Part shown: piece by piece, positions 1 to 9,717 of the stretch
Layout: each line of letters opens with the position of its first letter
How positions within the stretch are numbered: the first letter of the stretch is position 1
Program-made: the position numbers and the translations under genes
Notes under the pieces: generated by a model
Databases searched by the model: none
What the model saw: the letters and a program-made list of their open reading frames with translations, nothing else
What the model was told of the DNA's origin: nothing
Assembly (NCBI GenBank): GCA_023388635.1
Contig: JAEWFW010000038.1
Span: 106,099-170,098 of the forward strand
DNA: 64,000 nt
From: Bacillota bacterium
GTDB lineage: Bacteria; Bacillota; Bacilli; Desulfuribacillales; Desulfuribacillaceae
Reading direction: 5' to 3'

Positions 1-29
1 TTAAGTGTTATTAGAGTTTTATTCGAATG

Positions 30-899
30 TTATTTAAGTAATTTGAGCATTTTATTGATAAACCCGGAAATCCCATGGGAAGTCTCTTTCGTCGTTTTCA
101 CTTCTAGATATTGATTGACGATATGCTTCATTGATTTTGTGACTTCCGAATTCGGGTAGAGTAAATAAAATGGCTGCTGTTTCTTTACAGCATTTTGCAC
201 ATGAACATCGTCCGGCAAATACCCTAATGCCGATAAGTCAATATTCAAAAAGCGCTTAGAAACTAATTGCAGTTTATCGACAGTCGCTTTTCCTTCCATG
301 TCATTCACTGCACGATTGATGACTAATTTATAATGGATATTCTGCGCCGTAGCGTGAACCATTTTAATAATAGCATATGCATCGGTAATTGACGTCGGCT
401 CCGGCGTCGTCACCAGGATGACTTCATCGGCAGCAATCATAAAACGTGCCGTTTCTTTCGATAAACCTGCTCCTGTATCTATAATAATATAATCAGCATA
501 CTGGTTTAGTAAATCAATTTGATTCAAAAAATATTGTAATTGTCCTTCCTCCAGGCTCAATAAATCGCGCACTCCCGATCCGCCTGCTACTAAATCAATA
601 CCAAATTCACTCTTGTACAATACATCCCAGATCGTTTTTCGATCATAAATCAAATTTGACAACGTTGATTTGACGGAAATCCCCAGCAGTACATCTAAAT
701 TAGCCAAGCCAAAATCGGCATCGAGAATGACTACTTTTTTGCCTAAATCACGCAATCCCAAGGCAAAATTAATCGTAAAATTTGATTTGCCGACTCCGCC
801 TTTGCCACTTGTGACAGTGATGACACGCGCCTTTTTTTGTTGCTGGTTCTCATTGACCAGTTGACGCAATCTCGCTGCTTGATCATGCATGTCTGTCAC
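30..899 (-). CDS. flhG: FlhG (YlxH/FleN) MinD-like flagellar ATPase
   Basis: A MinD/ParA-type ATPase that partners FlhF at the cell pole or membrane to set flagellar number and placement. The deviant Walker A motif GKGGVGKS lies at residues 32-39 and is followed by the DADFGLANLD switch region. The N-terminal stretch before the P-loop is basic and glutamine-rich, as expected for the FlhF-activating segment of FlhG. Length (289 aa) is normal. The longest frame begins at a GTG at 899; an ATG at 890 is an equally good start because the GTGGGTGA stretch can serve as ribosome site for it. The gene overlaps the 3' end of flhF and is the last flagellar gene inside the window. Confidence 0.93.
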   Translation of the reverse strand: MTDMHDQAARLRQLVNENQQQKKARVITVTSGKGGVGKSNFTINFALGLRDLGKKVVILDADFGLANLDVLLGISVKSTLSNLIYDRKTIWDVLYKSEFGIDLVAGGSGVRDLLSLEEGQLQYFLNQIDLLNQYADYIIIDTGAGLSKETARFMIAADEVILVTTPEPTSITDAYAIIKMVHATAQNIHYKLVINRAVNDMEGKATVDKLQLVSKRFLNIDLSALGYLPDDVHVQNAVKKQQPFYLLYPNSEVTKSMKHIVNQYLEVKTTKETSHGISGFINKMLKLLK

Positions 900-2214
900 C
901 CACTATCAATTTTGCTAATTTCTTTGAATCAATGAACATAATATCTTCCGGCACTTTTTGTCCGTTTGTGATGATCGACAGCGCCTTTTGATGCTCGAAC
1001 AGCATATTTAATATCGTACCAAATGAAGATGTTTCATCTGCTTTCGTAAAAATAAAATTATCTACCTTCATGTCCTTAAAGCAACTGGTAATTTCGTGCA
1101 TATCACTTTGTTTGGTCGTCAAGCTCAGTACCAAATATGTTTCGTCAGGCTCTGCAACCTTTAACAGGCTTTTCAATTCTGCGACATTCGTGCCTGAACG
1201 ATAATTTCTGCCTGCCGTATCAATTAATATGATATCACGATCACGTAAATTTTGAATCGATCTTTGCATGTCGTCATGGCTGATGACAATTTCAATCGGA
1301 ATATTTAAAATCGTCGCATAGGTGCGTAATTGTTCAACGGCGGCAATTCTGTAAGTGTCCGCAGTAATGAAGCCTACAGTCATCTTTTTCTCCAGCATAT
1401 AGTAAGCTGCCAGTTTGGCTATGGTCGTCGTTTTACCTACGCCTGTCGGTCCGACAAAAGCAAAAACTTGTTGTTTCTCCGTTTTGGGAATCACTCTAAT
1501 GCTCTTTTCGATACTTTTGGCAATCTCGTTCTCGACCATTTCATAGAGATACGCTTCATCAATATTTTGCGGCGAACCGAGTTTACCGATAATTAATGAT
1601 ATGAGATGGTTAATCACTTCTTCGTCGACTTCTTTGCGTAAGAGATGACCATAGATCTTTTGTAAATTCTCTGGAAAATCCTCACGGCGTGTCTGGCACA
1701 TCATCTTTATAAACATACTCTTCAATTCTTTAATTTCATCTGCCATTTTATCATCACTATATGAGACTGCCTCGAGAAACTCCCCGCTGTCCTTCTGAAC
1801 ATTCCTGTAATCGATCAAGGTGTCTTGCGCGGTGAGACCATTCGTCGCTGCCGTAAACGCAGTCGATTTTTCCGCTTGATGATTCATCGCTTGACGATTT
1901 GCGACTTGATGAGCTGCTGTTTGATGATTTGCGATCTGATGATTGACTGCTTGATGATTCATGACCTGATGGTTGACCGAGTGGTTGCCGGCAATTCCAT
2001 TACCGTAATAGTCAAACGGCACATTGGTAGCAGCTTTTTTCATCTTTGTCTCGACCGCTGCTGTCACCTCTAGTTTGTTTTTACGAAACATGCCCAAAAA
2101 GCCGCCGACTTTTATTTTCTTTTGCTCTAAAATGACGGCATCATTTCCTAAATCCTTGCGAATTGACACTAATGCTTCCGGCATTGTATCGACGATGTAT
2201 TTTTTAATGCGCAT
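883..2214 (-). CDS. flhF: FlhF, SRP-type GTPase for flagellar placement
   Basis: Third member of the SRP GTPase family (with Ffh and FtsY); it directs the site of flagellar assembly. Residues 1-60 are the N-terminal basic domain. The NG GTPase domain has Walker A GPTGVGKTT at about 255-263 and G3 DTAGRN at 332-337. Between them is a linker containing about eight copies of an NHQxx pentapeptide (residues 77-114), which is unusual for the family. The ATG overlaps the flhA stop by one base (TAATG), so translation is probably coupled. The end overlaps flhG by 8-17 bases, depending on the flhG start. Confidence 0.95.
   Translation of the reverse strand: MRIKKYIVDTMPEALVSIRKDLGNDAVILEQKKIKVGGFLGMFRKNKLEVTAAVETKMKKAATNVPFDYYGNGIAGNHSVNHQVMNHQAVNHQIANHQTAAHQVANRQAMNHQAEKSTAFTAATNGLTAQDTLIDYRNVQKDSGEFLEAVSYSDDKMADEIKELKSMFIKMMCQTRREDFPENLQKIYGHLLRKEVDEEVINHLISLIIGKLGSPQNIDEAYLYEMVENEIAKSIEKSIRVIPKTEKQQVFAFVGPTGVGKTTTIAKLAAYYMLEKKMTVGFITADTYRIAAVEQLRTYATILNIPIEIVISHDDMQRSIQNLRDRDIILIDTAGRNYRSGTNVAELKSLLKVAEPDETYLVLSLTTKQSDMHEITSCFKDMKVDNFIFTKADETSSFGTILNMLFEHQKALSIITNGQKVPEDIMFIDSKKLAKLIVGDRHA
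1873..1986 (-). repeat. 15-bp tandem repeat encoding NHQxx units in flhF
   Basis: About seven to eight imperfect 15-bp units encode the pentapeptide Asn-His-Gln-x-x (variants NHQVM, NHQAV, NHQIA, NHQTA, AHQVA, NRQAM, NHQAE). The period is exactly five codons, so unit gain or loss keeps the frame. It lies in the low-complexity linker between the basic and GTPase domains of FlhF. Confidence 0.85.
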
Positions 2215-4247
2215 TATAATTCCACCATCCCAACACTTTGCACCTCAACTGAAGGCTCCAGTTCGTTATATGAAAGTACCGCAACATCCGGCAGTACAGG
2301 TTCTATCAATCTTCTAATATGATAGCGAATATTCGGTGCCACTAACAAGATCGGAGATTGACCTGTTTCGATCAATTTTACAACCTGTGCGTGAATGGCT
2401 TGGTAAATTCTTTGCGAAGCTTCCGGGTTGATTGCCAGATATGAGTTATGATCATCTTGGTGCACGTTCTCTGCGATCGTATTCTCAATCTCCGGACTCA
2501 TTGTCAGCACGCGTAGAGGTTCATGCCCTTCTTTAAATTGATTGGTGATCTGTCTCTTTAAGCTTGCCCGCACGTATTCTGTCAATATATTGGGATCTCT
2601 GACCATCTGTGCGTAATCTGCTAAGGCTTCGAAAATCGAAGTTAAGTTACGGATGGAAATCTTTTCGCGCAACAAGTTCGACAAAACTTTCTGCACATCA
2701 CCAATCGTCATAAGCTGCGGCACTAATTCATCGACAATCGCCGGATAGGATTCTCTGACTTTGTCGACCAACGCTTTCGTCTCCTGTCTGCCGAGTAATT
2801 CGTGAGCATGAGCCTTAATCACTTCTGTCAGGTGTGTCGCCACAACCGACGGGGCATCAACGACAGTATAGCCGGAAAGCTCCGCTTTCTCCTTCATATC
2901 CTCGCTGATCCACAAAGCAGGCAACCCAAACGCCGGCTCGATTGTCTCAATACCCTGAATTTCATCATCGTCGATCCCCGGGCTCATTGCTAAATAGTGT
3001 TCTAATAGTAATTCACCGTTTGCCACTTCATTTCCTTTGATTTTAATCACATATTCATTCGGTTTTAATTGAATATTGTCACGAATGCGAATGACAGGAA
3101 CGACCAACCCCATCTCCAGGGCGATCTGACGGCGAATCATGATGACTCGATCAAGCAAATCTCCGCCTTGGTTGGTATCGGCAATCGGTATCAACCCGTA
3201 ACCGAACTCAAACTCAATCGGATCGACTTGCAACAAATCGAGGACACTTTCAGGACTGCGTAAATCCTCCGTCTCTGTTTCTTCTACCGGTTCCTGGTAC
3301 TCCAACTCTTTACTCGCCGACATGCGAGTCATGCGATTTGCACTAATTGCAAGAAATGCCGCGATCGGTGCTGTCAATACAATGCCAATCGGGGTCCAAA
3401 TCCCCAAAAGCAAAATGACGGCAGCAACAATATACAAAAGTTTCGGTTGAGAAAAAACTTGTGACGTAATATCTTGAGCCAAGTTTGAGCCTGTGGCTGC
3501 ACGCGTCACGACGAGACCCGTAGCCGTGGAAATTAACAACGCCGGTATTTGCGTGACAAGTCCATCACCGACAGACAGCAAAGTAAAATGAGACATAGAT
3601 TCTTGAAACGACATCCCCATTTGTACCATTCCGATGATAAATCCGCCGATAATGTTGACAAGGATAATAATAATACCTGCTATGGCATCCCCTTTGACAA
3701 ACTTAGCGGCTCCATCCATCGAACCGTAGAAATCGGCTTCTTTTTGTATTTTCTCTCTTCGTTCTCTCGCTTCCGCTTCCGTCAGCATGCCTGCATTCAA
3801 GTCGGCATCAATACTCATCTGCTTTCCTGGCATCGCATCTAACGTAAACCGCGCAGATACTTCCGCTACGCGCTCGGCACCTTTTGTAATTACTACGAAT
3901 TGCACAACTACGAGAATTAAAAATATGATAAAACCGACGACTGGATTTCCGCCGACGACAAATTCTCCAAATGTTTCAATAACTTTTCCCCCGTATCCGT
4001 GTGTCAAAATTGCCCGTGTTGTGGATACGCTCAACGCCAATTTAAAGATCGTCACCAACAGAATGACCGACGGGAAAATGGAAAATTGCAACGGTTCCGT
4101 GGTTTGCATTGCTACAAGGAGAATCATCAATGATACACTGATACTGACGATTAAAAGAATACTTATAAGAGCATCTGGTAATGGAATAACCATCATCGCC
4201 ACAATCCCGATGACGGCAAAAATGATTGCTAAATCTGATAGACGCAC
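2214..4247 (-). CDS. flhA: FlhA, flagellar type III export gate
   Basis: Core export-gate membrane protein of the flagellar type III secretion apparatus. The N-terminal half (about 310 residues) has roughly eight membrane helices, with the conserved FHIPEP-like region including GDAIAGIIIILVNIIGG. The C-terminal half is the large cytosolic domain that docks chaperone-substrate complexes. At 677 aa it has the usual family length. It starts at a GTG (4247) preceded by GAGAGGAG. The stop overlaps the flhF ATG by one base. About 50 bases separate it from flhB. Confidence 0.97.
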   Translation of the reverse strand: MRLSDLAIIFAVIGIVAMMVIPLPDALISILLIVSISVSLMILLVAMQTTEPLQFSIFPSVILLVTIFKLALSVSTTRAILTHGYGGKVIETFGEFVVGGNPVVGFIIFLILVVVQFVVITKGAERVAEVSARFTLDAMPGKQMSIDADLNAGMLTEAEARERREKIQKEADFYGSMDGAAKFVKGDAIAGIIIILVNIIGGFIIGMVQMGMSFQESMSHFTLLSVGDGLVTQIPALLISTATGLVVTRAATGSNLAQDITSQVFSQPKLLYIVAAVILLLGIWTPIGIVLTAPIAAFLAISANRMTRMSASKELEYQEPVEETETEDLRSPESVLDLLQVDPIEFEFGYGLIPIADTNQGGDLLDRVIMIRRQIALEMGLVVPVIRIRDNIQLKPNEYVIKIKGNEVANGELLLEHYLAMSPGIDDDEIQGIETIEPAFGLPALWISEDMKEKAELSGYTVVDAPSVVATHLTEVIKAHAHELLGRQETKALVDKVRESYPAIVDELVPQLMTIGDVQKVLSNLLREKISIRNLTSIFEALADYAQMVRDPNILTEYVRASLKRQITNQFKEGHEPLRVLTMSPEIENTIAENVHQDDHNSYLAINPEASQRIYQAIHAQVVKLIETGQSPILLVAPNIRYHIRRLIEPVLPDVAVLSYNELEPSVEVQSVGMVEL

Positions 4248-4296
4248 AAATGATCTCCTCTCTCACTTTGATATCGAACTATTCCTCTGATATCGG

Positions 4297-5385
4297 CTAC
4301 ACTTTCCCTTTTAATTTATATACATAGGCTAAAATTTCTGCCACAGCCTGGAAGAGCTCCTCCGGCACAAATTCACCGACTTCAATCGTTTTATAGAGCG
4401 ACTGAGCTAGAGGGCGGTTCTCTACTAACGGTATTTGATATTCTTTAGCAATTTCTCTGATTCGCAAAGCCGTTGCATCAACCCCTTTGGCAGTAACCAT
4501 CGGTGCATTCATATTTTCTGCATCGTATTGAATCGCCACCGAGTAGTGTGTCGGGTTCGTGATGACAACATCCGCCTTAGGGACATTGCTCATCATGCGC
4601 TGCACAGCCATTCTCTGCTGAATCGATCGACGTTTTCCCTTGATCTTTGGATCCCCTTCCGAACGCTTATACTCGTCCTTGATATCCTTTTTGGACATTC
4701 TGATCGATTTCTCGTGTTCATATTTTTGATAGGCAAAATCCGGTACGGCGAACACGAGTAAAACCAACGCCGCTCGCCAGCCGATCTCCACAGCCAAAGA
4801 ACTAGAAAATGTGATAATCTCTAAAATTTCCAATTGGTTAAAAAGAAAGATCGCTTCCCGCTCGTTCCAGATACACAAATAGGCTACAAAGGAAATCGCC
4901 GAGATTTTCACAACAGACTTGACCAATTCAACCAACGATCGTGCAGAAAACATCCTTTTGAGACCTTTCAAGGGATTAATTTTCTCCAACTTCATCTTTA
5001 GCGGTTCGCCAATCAGCATAAAGCCAACTTGTCCTAAATTGGCAACGACACCGACGACCATTACAGTCAACATCAGAGGCAAGACGATCATTGCCAAAGA
5101 CAGCAACATGTCGATTCCCATTACGCGCAGATTATCTTCGTTTACTTCCCACAAAAGGTATTCCCCAAAACCAGTCTTAAAGATTTCCAGAATGTTCGTC
5201 CCCATATAAGAACCAAAAATTTTTAAAACTAAAAATGAAAAAAGCAAGACTAACGCCGTATTGATTTCGTTACTCCTTGCTACTTGTCCTTTTTTCCTCG
5301 CTTCCTGACGCTTTTTGGGAGTCGCTTTCTCAGTTTTCTCATCAGCAAATTGTTGTAAGTTTAAAATTAGAAAACCGTCAGCCAT
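4297..5385 (-). CDS. flhB: FlhB, export-gate substrate-specificity switch
   Basis: Membrane protein of the export gate that switches substrate class from rod/hook to filament. It begins with the family signature LQQFADEKTEKATPKKRQEARKKG, has four membrane helices, and carries the autocleavage motif NPTH in the cytosolic domain (VVITNPTHYSVAIQY). A longer frame opens at a TTG at 5433 inside fliR. The ATG at 5385 is preferred because it is preceded by GGGAGG, though with a rather long spacer, and it gives the usual length (362 aa). The preceding gene is fliR. Confidence 0.96.
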   Translation of the reverse strand: MADGFLILNLQQFADEKTEKATPKKRQEARKKGQVARSNEINTALVLLFSFLVLKIFGSYMGTNILEIFKTGFGEYLLWEVNEDNLRVMGIDMLLSLAMIVLPLMLTVMVVGVVANLGQVGFMLIGEPLKMKLEKINPLKGLKRMFSARSLVELVKSVVKISAISFVAYLCIWNEREAIFLFNQLEILEIITFSSSLAVEIGWRAALVLLVFAVPDFAYQKYEHEKSIRMSKKDIKDEYKRSEGDPKIKGKRRSIQQRMAVQRMMSNVPKADVVITNPTHYSVAIQYDAENMNAPMVTAKGVDATALRIREIAKEYQIPLVENRPLAQSLYKTIEVGEFVPEELFQAVAEILAYVYKLKGKV

Positions 5386-5413
5386 TACACATTCCAACCT
5401 CCCACTTTCAAGC

Positions 5414-6205
5414 TCATGGTGTACTGTTTGCAATTAAATTCACCATGATATAGATGCTCTCTACCATTTCAGTAAAAAGTGCGTCTAGCACAAATAGAAA
5501 CGTCGGCAACGATAAATATGTCACGAGAAAACCTAAGGCAATCTTTAAAGGCATACCAACGACAAAGACATTCATCTGCGGAACTGTACGAGCCGTGATA
5601 CCTAAAGCGACTGTCGTCAATAAGAGGCAGAAGACGACGGGAGCCGCAATTTTCAATGCGAGCACAAACATACCACTAAATGCCGTTACGGCAAACTCGG
5701 CAAACCTGCCGCTACCGCTTAAATACAAATTCCCGATCGGAATCTGCTGAAAACTATCTACATAGGCATGAATAATGTAGTGGTGAATATCCAAGGACAA
5801 AAAAATCAGCATACCCAGATAGTATTTAAAAAAGCCCATAATCGGTACTTGTGTTCCTGTTTGCGGGTCTACGACATTCGCAAGACCAAACCCCATTTGC
5901 ACATCGATAAATTGACCGGCGACTTGTAATGCAGAGATAAACAACATCACAAAAAATCCCATCATCAAACCGATCAACGTCTCTTTCACTACAAGAAATA
6001 TATATTCTGTTCCCAACGGAACAGTCACTTCCGGTGCAACTGCACCATAAGCAGCTAGCGTGATAAAAAACGCCGTCCCGACGCGAAACATCGCTGGAAC
6101 TCCCCTGCCGTTAAAAAAAGGAACAATAATAAACATCGATAAAACCCGTACAAAAAACAGCGTAAAGGCGGGTAATTGGTTGAGTAGATCCATGTTGATC
6201 GACAC
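5414..6205 (-). CDS. fliR: FliR, flagellar export gate component
   Basis: Integral membrane component of the FliP-FliQ-FliR export gate at the base of the basal body. The 263-residue protein has about six hydrophobic segments and the family's conserved QVAGQFIDVQMGFGLANVVDP region near the middle. It starts directly after the fliQ stop, with no gap, and ends with a TGA at 5414. Order and orientation are as in Bacillus. Confidence 0.96.
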   Translation of the reverse strand: MSINMDLLNQLPAFTLFFVRVLSMFIIVPFFNGRGVPAMFRVGTAFFITLAAYGAVAPEVTVPLGTEYIFLVVKETLIGLMMGFFVMLFISALQVAGQFIDVQMGFGLANVVDPQTGTQVPIMGFFKYYLGMLIFLSLDIHHYIIHAYVDSFQQIPIGNLYLSGSGRFAEFAVTAFSGMFVLALKIAAPVVFCLLLTTVALGITARTVPQMNVFVVGMPLKIALGFLVTYLSLPTFLFVLDALFTEMVESIYIMVNLIANSTP

Positions 6206-6475
6206 CTAACCTATAAATGTATGCAGGTTCTCGAATATTTCCAATGCAAAATCTAGCAATACGCTGAGCATCCATGGAGCGAAAACTACTAGGGAAATCA
6301 AAATTCCGAAAATCTTCGGCACGAATGTCAATGTCTGTTCTTGAATTTGTGTCGTCGCCTGAAAAATACTGATCAATAAGCCGACTCCCAAACCCACTGC
6401 TAGCATCGGTCCTGCAACTTTCATCACTACAACGACGGCATCTTGTCCTAATTTGATGATAAAATCCGGTGACAT
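6206..6475 (-). CDS. fliQ: FliQ, flagellar export gate component
   Basis: Small (89 aa) two-helix membrane protein of the flagellar export gate. It has the characteristic sequence around IFQATTQIQEQTLTFVPKI between the two hydrophobic helices. It lies between fliP and fliR, abutting fliR exactly. Length and position are standard. Confidence 0.96.
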   Translation of the reverse strand: MSPDFIIKLGQDAVVVVMKVAGPMLAVGLGVGLLISIFQATTQIQEQTLTFVPKIFGILISLVVFAPWMLSVLLDFALEIFENLHTFIG

Positions 6476-6488
6476 ATACTTTTCCCCT

Positions 6489-7244
6489 TTAATTAAAGCT
6501 GACTAGAAGTGAACGTACAATTAAATGCCAACCGTCTACCAAAACGAATAAAAGAATCTTAAACGGTAACGAAATCATAACCGGCGGCAACATCATCATT
6601 CCCATAGACATTAAAACACTGGCGACAATCATATCTAAAACGAGAAATGGTATAAATATCATGAATCCAATTTGAAACGCCGTCTTCAATTCGCTGATCG
6701 CATATGCAGGTACGAGTGCCTGGAGTGGAATATCATCGACAGAGCTCGGTGGATCAAGGTTCGCATAACTCAAAAATAACGATAAATCTTTCTGCCTTGT
6801 GTGCTTCGACATATACATTTTAAACGGTTTCACCGCTTCTTCAAAGGCTTCCGTCTGACCAAGTTCCCCAGCCAAGTACGGCTGCAGCGCAGTGTCGTTT
6901 ACTTCCGCAAATACAGGTTGCATAACAAAAAATGTCATAAAAAGTGCTAAAGCGATAATCACCTGATTTGGCGGCATTTGATTCGTAGCCAAAGCGTTTC
7001 TCGTAAATGACAACACGACAACGATACGCGTAAAGCTCGTCATCAGAACTAATATAGAAGGTGCCAATGACAAAACTGTCAACAGCAACAAAATTTGTAA
7101 TGTCGTGGAAACATCTTGCGGACTATCCGATGTCTCAATCCCGAAATTAATTCCCGGGATTCCCGGAAGTACAGGCGCCGCCTGCGAAATGCCGGGCAAC
7201 ATGATAATAACGATAACGATGCCTGCTAATATCCATTTTCTCAT
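6489..7244 (-). CDS. fliP: FliP, flagellar export gate component
   Basis: Export-gate protein that forms the FliP5 ring. It begins with a cleavable signal peptide (MRKWILAGIVIVIIMLPGIS), followed by four membrane helices. Family signatures are visible, including LMTSFTRIVVVLSFTRNA and QMPPNQVIIALALFMTFFVM. At 251 aa it is of normal length. It overlaps the fliO stop by four bases, suggesting translational coupling. Confidence 0.97.
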   Translation of the reverse strand: MRKWILAGIVIVIIMLPGISQAAPVLPGIPGINFGIETSDSPQDVSTTLQILLLLTVLSLAPSILVLMTSFTRIVVVLSFTRNALATNQMPPNQVIIALALFMTFFVMQPVFAEVNDTALQPYLAGELGQTEAFEEAVKPFKMYMSKHTRQKDLSLFLSYANLDPPSSVDDIPLQALVPAYAISELKTAFQIGFMIFIPFLVLDMIVASVLMSMGMMMLPPVMISLPFKILLFVLVDGWHLIVRSLLVSFN

Positions 7245-8029
7245 AAAAACATCCTCTGATCATCCTGTGAATCATGCTGAGGCGATTCATTTTTCTTTTT
7301 AAATTCTGACAGCTTATTCTTAAAAATACGATCAAATTGATTTGCCAAGCCGTTAAACGGTTGCTGCATTTGATCAATTTGGTCTTGAAATTGCCCAATC
7401 ATCTCTTGCGATTCCTCATAAGATAACTCTTTGATTAAGTGAATATTTTCACCGACACCGATAATATAAATTTTGTCGGCTACGCGAATAACCTGTAACG
7501 TCTTATTCTGTCCTAATGCATGAACACCGATCGTCTGCATATTCTGATTTCGTTGTGCTCCCCCGCGTTGCATTTGAATAAACTTCGCTCCAAAATATAT
7601 GATCGCCACGATCACACTCGTCGCCAGCACAAGTTTTAACAGTGCCTCAATAAACAACCATGTGCCATTCCCCTTGGCGAAAGAGCTATCAGTTTCCCCC
7701 GCTTCCCCATTGGCAACGGGTGATGTTTCTTCGCCTGACGCTTGTCCACTCTGATCAATCGTGCGCTCGATATCTTCACCAGCCGGAAGCGGCGCATCTG
7801 CTGCACTTGGTTCGGAATTTCCGTCAGAATCTTGATTGGCAGGCAACACCTCTTTAGGCACCGATGGCTCATGCGAACTGCCACCGCTTGCACCGCCGGT
7901 TTGCCCTTGTTGCTGCCGATATATTGCATCATAGACACTCTCTGTGGCTCCTGCATTCCCAGGAACCACTGTCAACACTACAGTGGCTAAAAGCAAGATT
8001 GTGAGTATAAAACTAAATTGTCTTTTCAC
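7241..8029 (-). CDS. fliO: FliO/FliZ, flagellar export gate assembly factor
   Basis: FliO-type protein (called FliZ in Bacillus) that helps assemble FliP. A signal peptide covers residues 1-28. An acidic, low-complexity extracellular segment of about 95 residues follows, then one membrane helix near residue 130, then a cytosolic domain with the FliO signature HALGQNKTLQVIRVADKI. At 262 aa it matches the long Gram-positive form rather than the short enterobacterial one. Confidence 0.9.
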   Translation of the reverse strand: MKRQFSFILTILLLATVVLTVVPGNAGATESVYDAIYRQQQGQTGGASGGSSHEPSVPKEVLPANQDSDGNSEPSAADAPLPAGEDIERTIDQSGQASGEETSPVANGEAGETDSSFAKGNGTWLFIEALLKLVLATSVIVAIIYFGAKFIQMQRGGAQRNQNMQTIGVHALGQNKTLQVIRVADKIYIIGVGENIHLIKELSYEESQEMIGQFQDQIDQMQQPFNGLANQFDRIFKNKLSEFKKKNESPQHDSQDDQRMFL

Positions 8030-8048
8030 TGCTCCACCACTTTCTCCA

Positions 8049-8411
8049 TTAACCTAATGCTTTATTGACAGCCTCCAAAACGCGGTCAGATTGAAACGGC
8101 TTCACAATAAAGTCTTTGGCACCAGCCTGAATCGCATCGATAACCATCGCTTGTTGTCCCATGGCGGAACACATGATAATTTTAGCAGCCGGATTAATTT
8201 TTTTAATCTCTTTTAAAGCGGCGATCCCATCTTTCTCTGGCATCGTAATGTCCATTGTCACTAAATCCGGTAGCGTCTCTTTATATTTTTCAACCGCTTG
8301 TGCCCCATCTGCAGCTTCAGCTACTACCTCAAATCCATTTTTCACGAGAATATCTTTGATCATCATTCTCATAAATGCCGCATCATCGACAATCATTATT
8401 TTAGCTGACAT
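8049..8411 (-). CDS. cheY: CheY chemotaxis response regulator
   Basis: Single-domain receiver (120 aa) that carries the chemotaxis signal to FliM/FliY at the motor switch. The acidic pair is D9-D10, the phosphoacceptor is D54 (TMDITMPEKDG) and the conserved lysine lies in FIVKPF. A longer frame exists, but the ATG at 8411 is preceded by GGGAGG at proper distance and begins with the typical MSAKIMIVDD. It sits between fliY and fliO as in Bacillus. Confidence 0.96.
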   Translation of the reverse strand: MSAKIMIVDDAAFMRMMIKDILVKNGFEVVAEAADGAQAVEKYKETLPDLVTMDITMPEKDGIAALKEIKKINPAAKIIMCSAMGQQAMVIDAIQAGAKDFIVKPFQSDRVLEAVNKALG

Positions 8412-8436
8412 TTTCCACATTCCTCCCGACTTCGAT

Positions 8437-9717
8437 TTATTGAAGTTTTTGTACGCGTTCAATTTGACTGATAATATCTGTCACACGCACACCGAAATTC
8501 TCATCGATGACAACAACTTCGCCTTTGGCAATCAATTTATTGTTGACTAATATGTCTACTGGTTCACCAGCGAGTCGATCCAATTCTACAATCGAACCCT
8601 GACTCAATTCCAAAATATCTTTAATTTGTCTTTTGGTTCTACCTAACTCTACAGTAACTTGGAGAGGTACGTCCAGTAACAAATTAAGGTTTCCTTCTTT
8701 CATTTGTTTTCCTCCCGTTTGAGCAAAACCTGAAAACTGTGCAGGCTGTACATTCGGTTGCTGCATTCCACCATAATATTCCGGTCTCGGCGGCGGTGGC
8801 GCGTACATTGGCTGCTGATATCCCCCTTGCGGTTGATATGGCTGCTGGTATCCGTAATCAGGCGGATAATTTGGCTGCTGTGCCGGAGGTGCTTGATAAC
8901 CATAATTTGGTGCAACATCCGGTTGGTGATACTCTTGTGCAGCTACCGGCGGAGGAGTTGGCTCAACGGCTGCCGTTGGCTTCACATCGGCTTCCTCAAT
9001 CTCAGTACTACTAGTCAAGCGTCTGACCATATCTTTAGCAAAGTGCACGGGCACCAGTTGCATGAGATAGGAGTCAATCAAGTCTCCGACGATTAAGCGA
9101 AATGATATTTTAATTAGCACTTTCTCGTCAGGCAACATGTGCAAACCTTCTGATTTCTCTACATCAAGAACTTTCGTTTCCGGCGGAGAAATATTGACGA
9201 AATCATTGAAAATCGTCGACATCGCCGTCGCGGCGGATCCCATCATCTGGTTCATTGCTTCTGAAACGGCGCTGATATGAAATTCTGTCAATTCCTCTTC
9301 TTGATTAGGATGTCCGTCTCCCCCCATCATCAAATCGGCAATGATTCGCGCGTCACTGGATTTGATGACAAGCAAATTGCTTCCTTCGAAACCGCTTGTA
9401 TACCCTACATTGACTGCAACATGCGGCATAGGGAATTCAATATGGACATCGGCAACTTTTATCGTAGAGACTGTAGGTGTCGTAATATCAACCTTTTGTC
9501 TCAGCAGAGTCGATAAAGCGGTAGCTGCACTGCCAAAAGATATATTACCTATTTCACCCAGGGCATCCTGTTCAAATGAAGACAGATAGTCATTGATATC
9601 TGTGGATACATCTTCTGTTTCCCCAGCACTGGAAGTTTCTTGCTCTTCATTATCGTCACCGGCTCTTAAAAGAGCGTTGATTTCTTCTTGCGATAACATA
9701 TCCCTACTCAATCTCAT
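8437..9717 (-). CDS. fliY: FliY, motor switch protein with CheC-like phosphatase domain
   Basis: Gram-positive switch protein combining a FliM-like N-terminal CheY-P-binding peptide (LSQEEINALLRAG), a CheC/FliM-like middle domain (residues about 45-235) and a C-terminal SpoA (FliN) domain from about residue 345. The linker is rich in Pro, Gln and Tyr (QQPNYPPDYGYQQPYQ-type sequence, roughly residues 250-330). The ATG at 9717 has AAGGAG close upstream and overlaps fliM by 14 bases; an ATG at 9699 is an alternative. The stop lies just upstream of cheY. Confidence 0.94.
   Translation of the reverse strand: MRLSRDMLSQEEINALLRAGDDNEEQETSSAGETEDVSTDINDYLSSFEQDALGEIGNISFGSAATALSTLLRQKVDITTPTVSTIKVADVHIEFPMPHVAVNVGYTSGFEGSNLLVIKSSDARIIADLMMGGDGHPNQEEELTEFHISAVSEAMNQMMGSAATAMSTIFNDFVNISPPETKVLDVEKSEGLHMLPDEKVLIKISFRLIVGDLIDSYLMQLVPVHFAKDMVRRLTSSTEIEEADVKPTAAVEPTPPPVAAQEYHQPDVAPNYGYQAPPAQQPNYPPDYGYQQPYQPQGGYQQPMYAPPPPRPEYYGGMQQPNVQPAQFSGFAQTGGKQMKEGNLNLLLDVPLQVTVELGRTKRQIKDILELSQGSIVELDRLAGEPVDILVNNKLIAKGEVVVIDENFGVRVTDIISQIERVQKLQ

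Noticed and set aside
1..29. Start of a following gene at the left edge
   Set aside because: Only 29 bases follow flhG; nothing can be assigned.
3787..4290. 167-codon open frame on the plus strand
   Set aside because: Antisense to the 5' part of flhA; Thr/Ile/Asn-rich composition typical of an antisense shadow.
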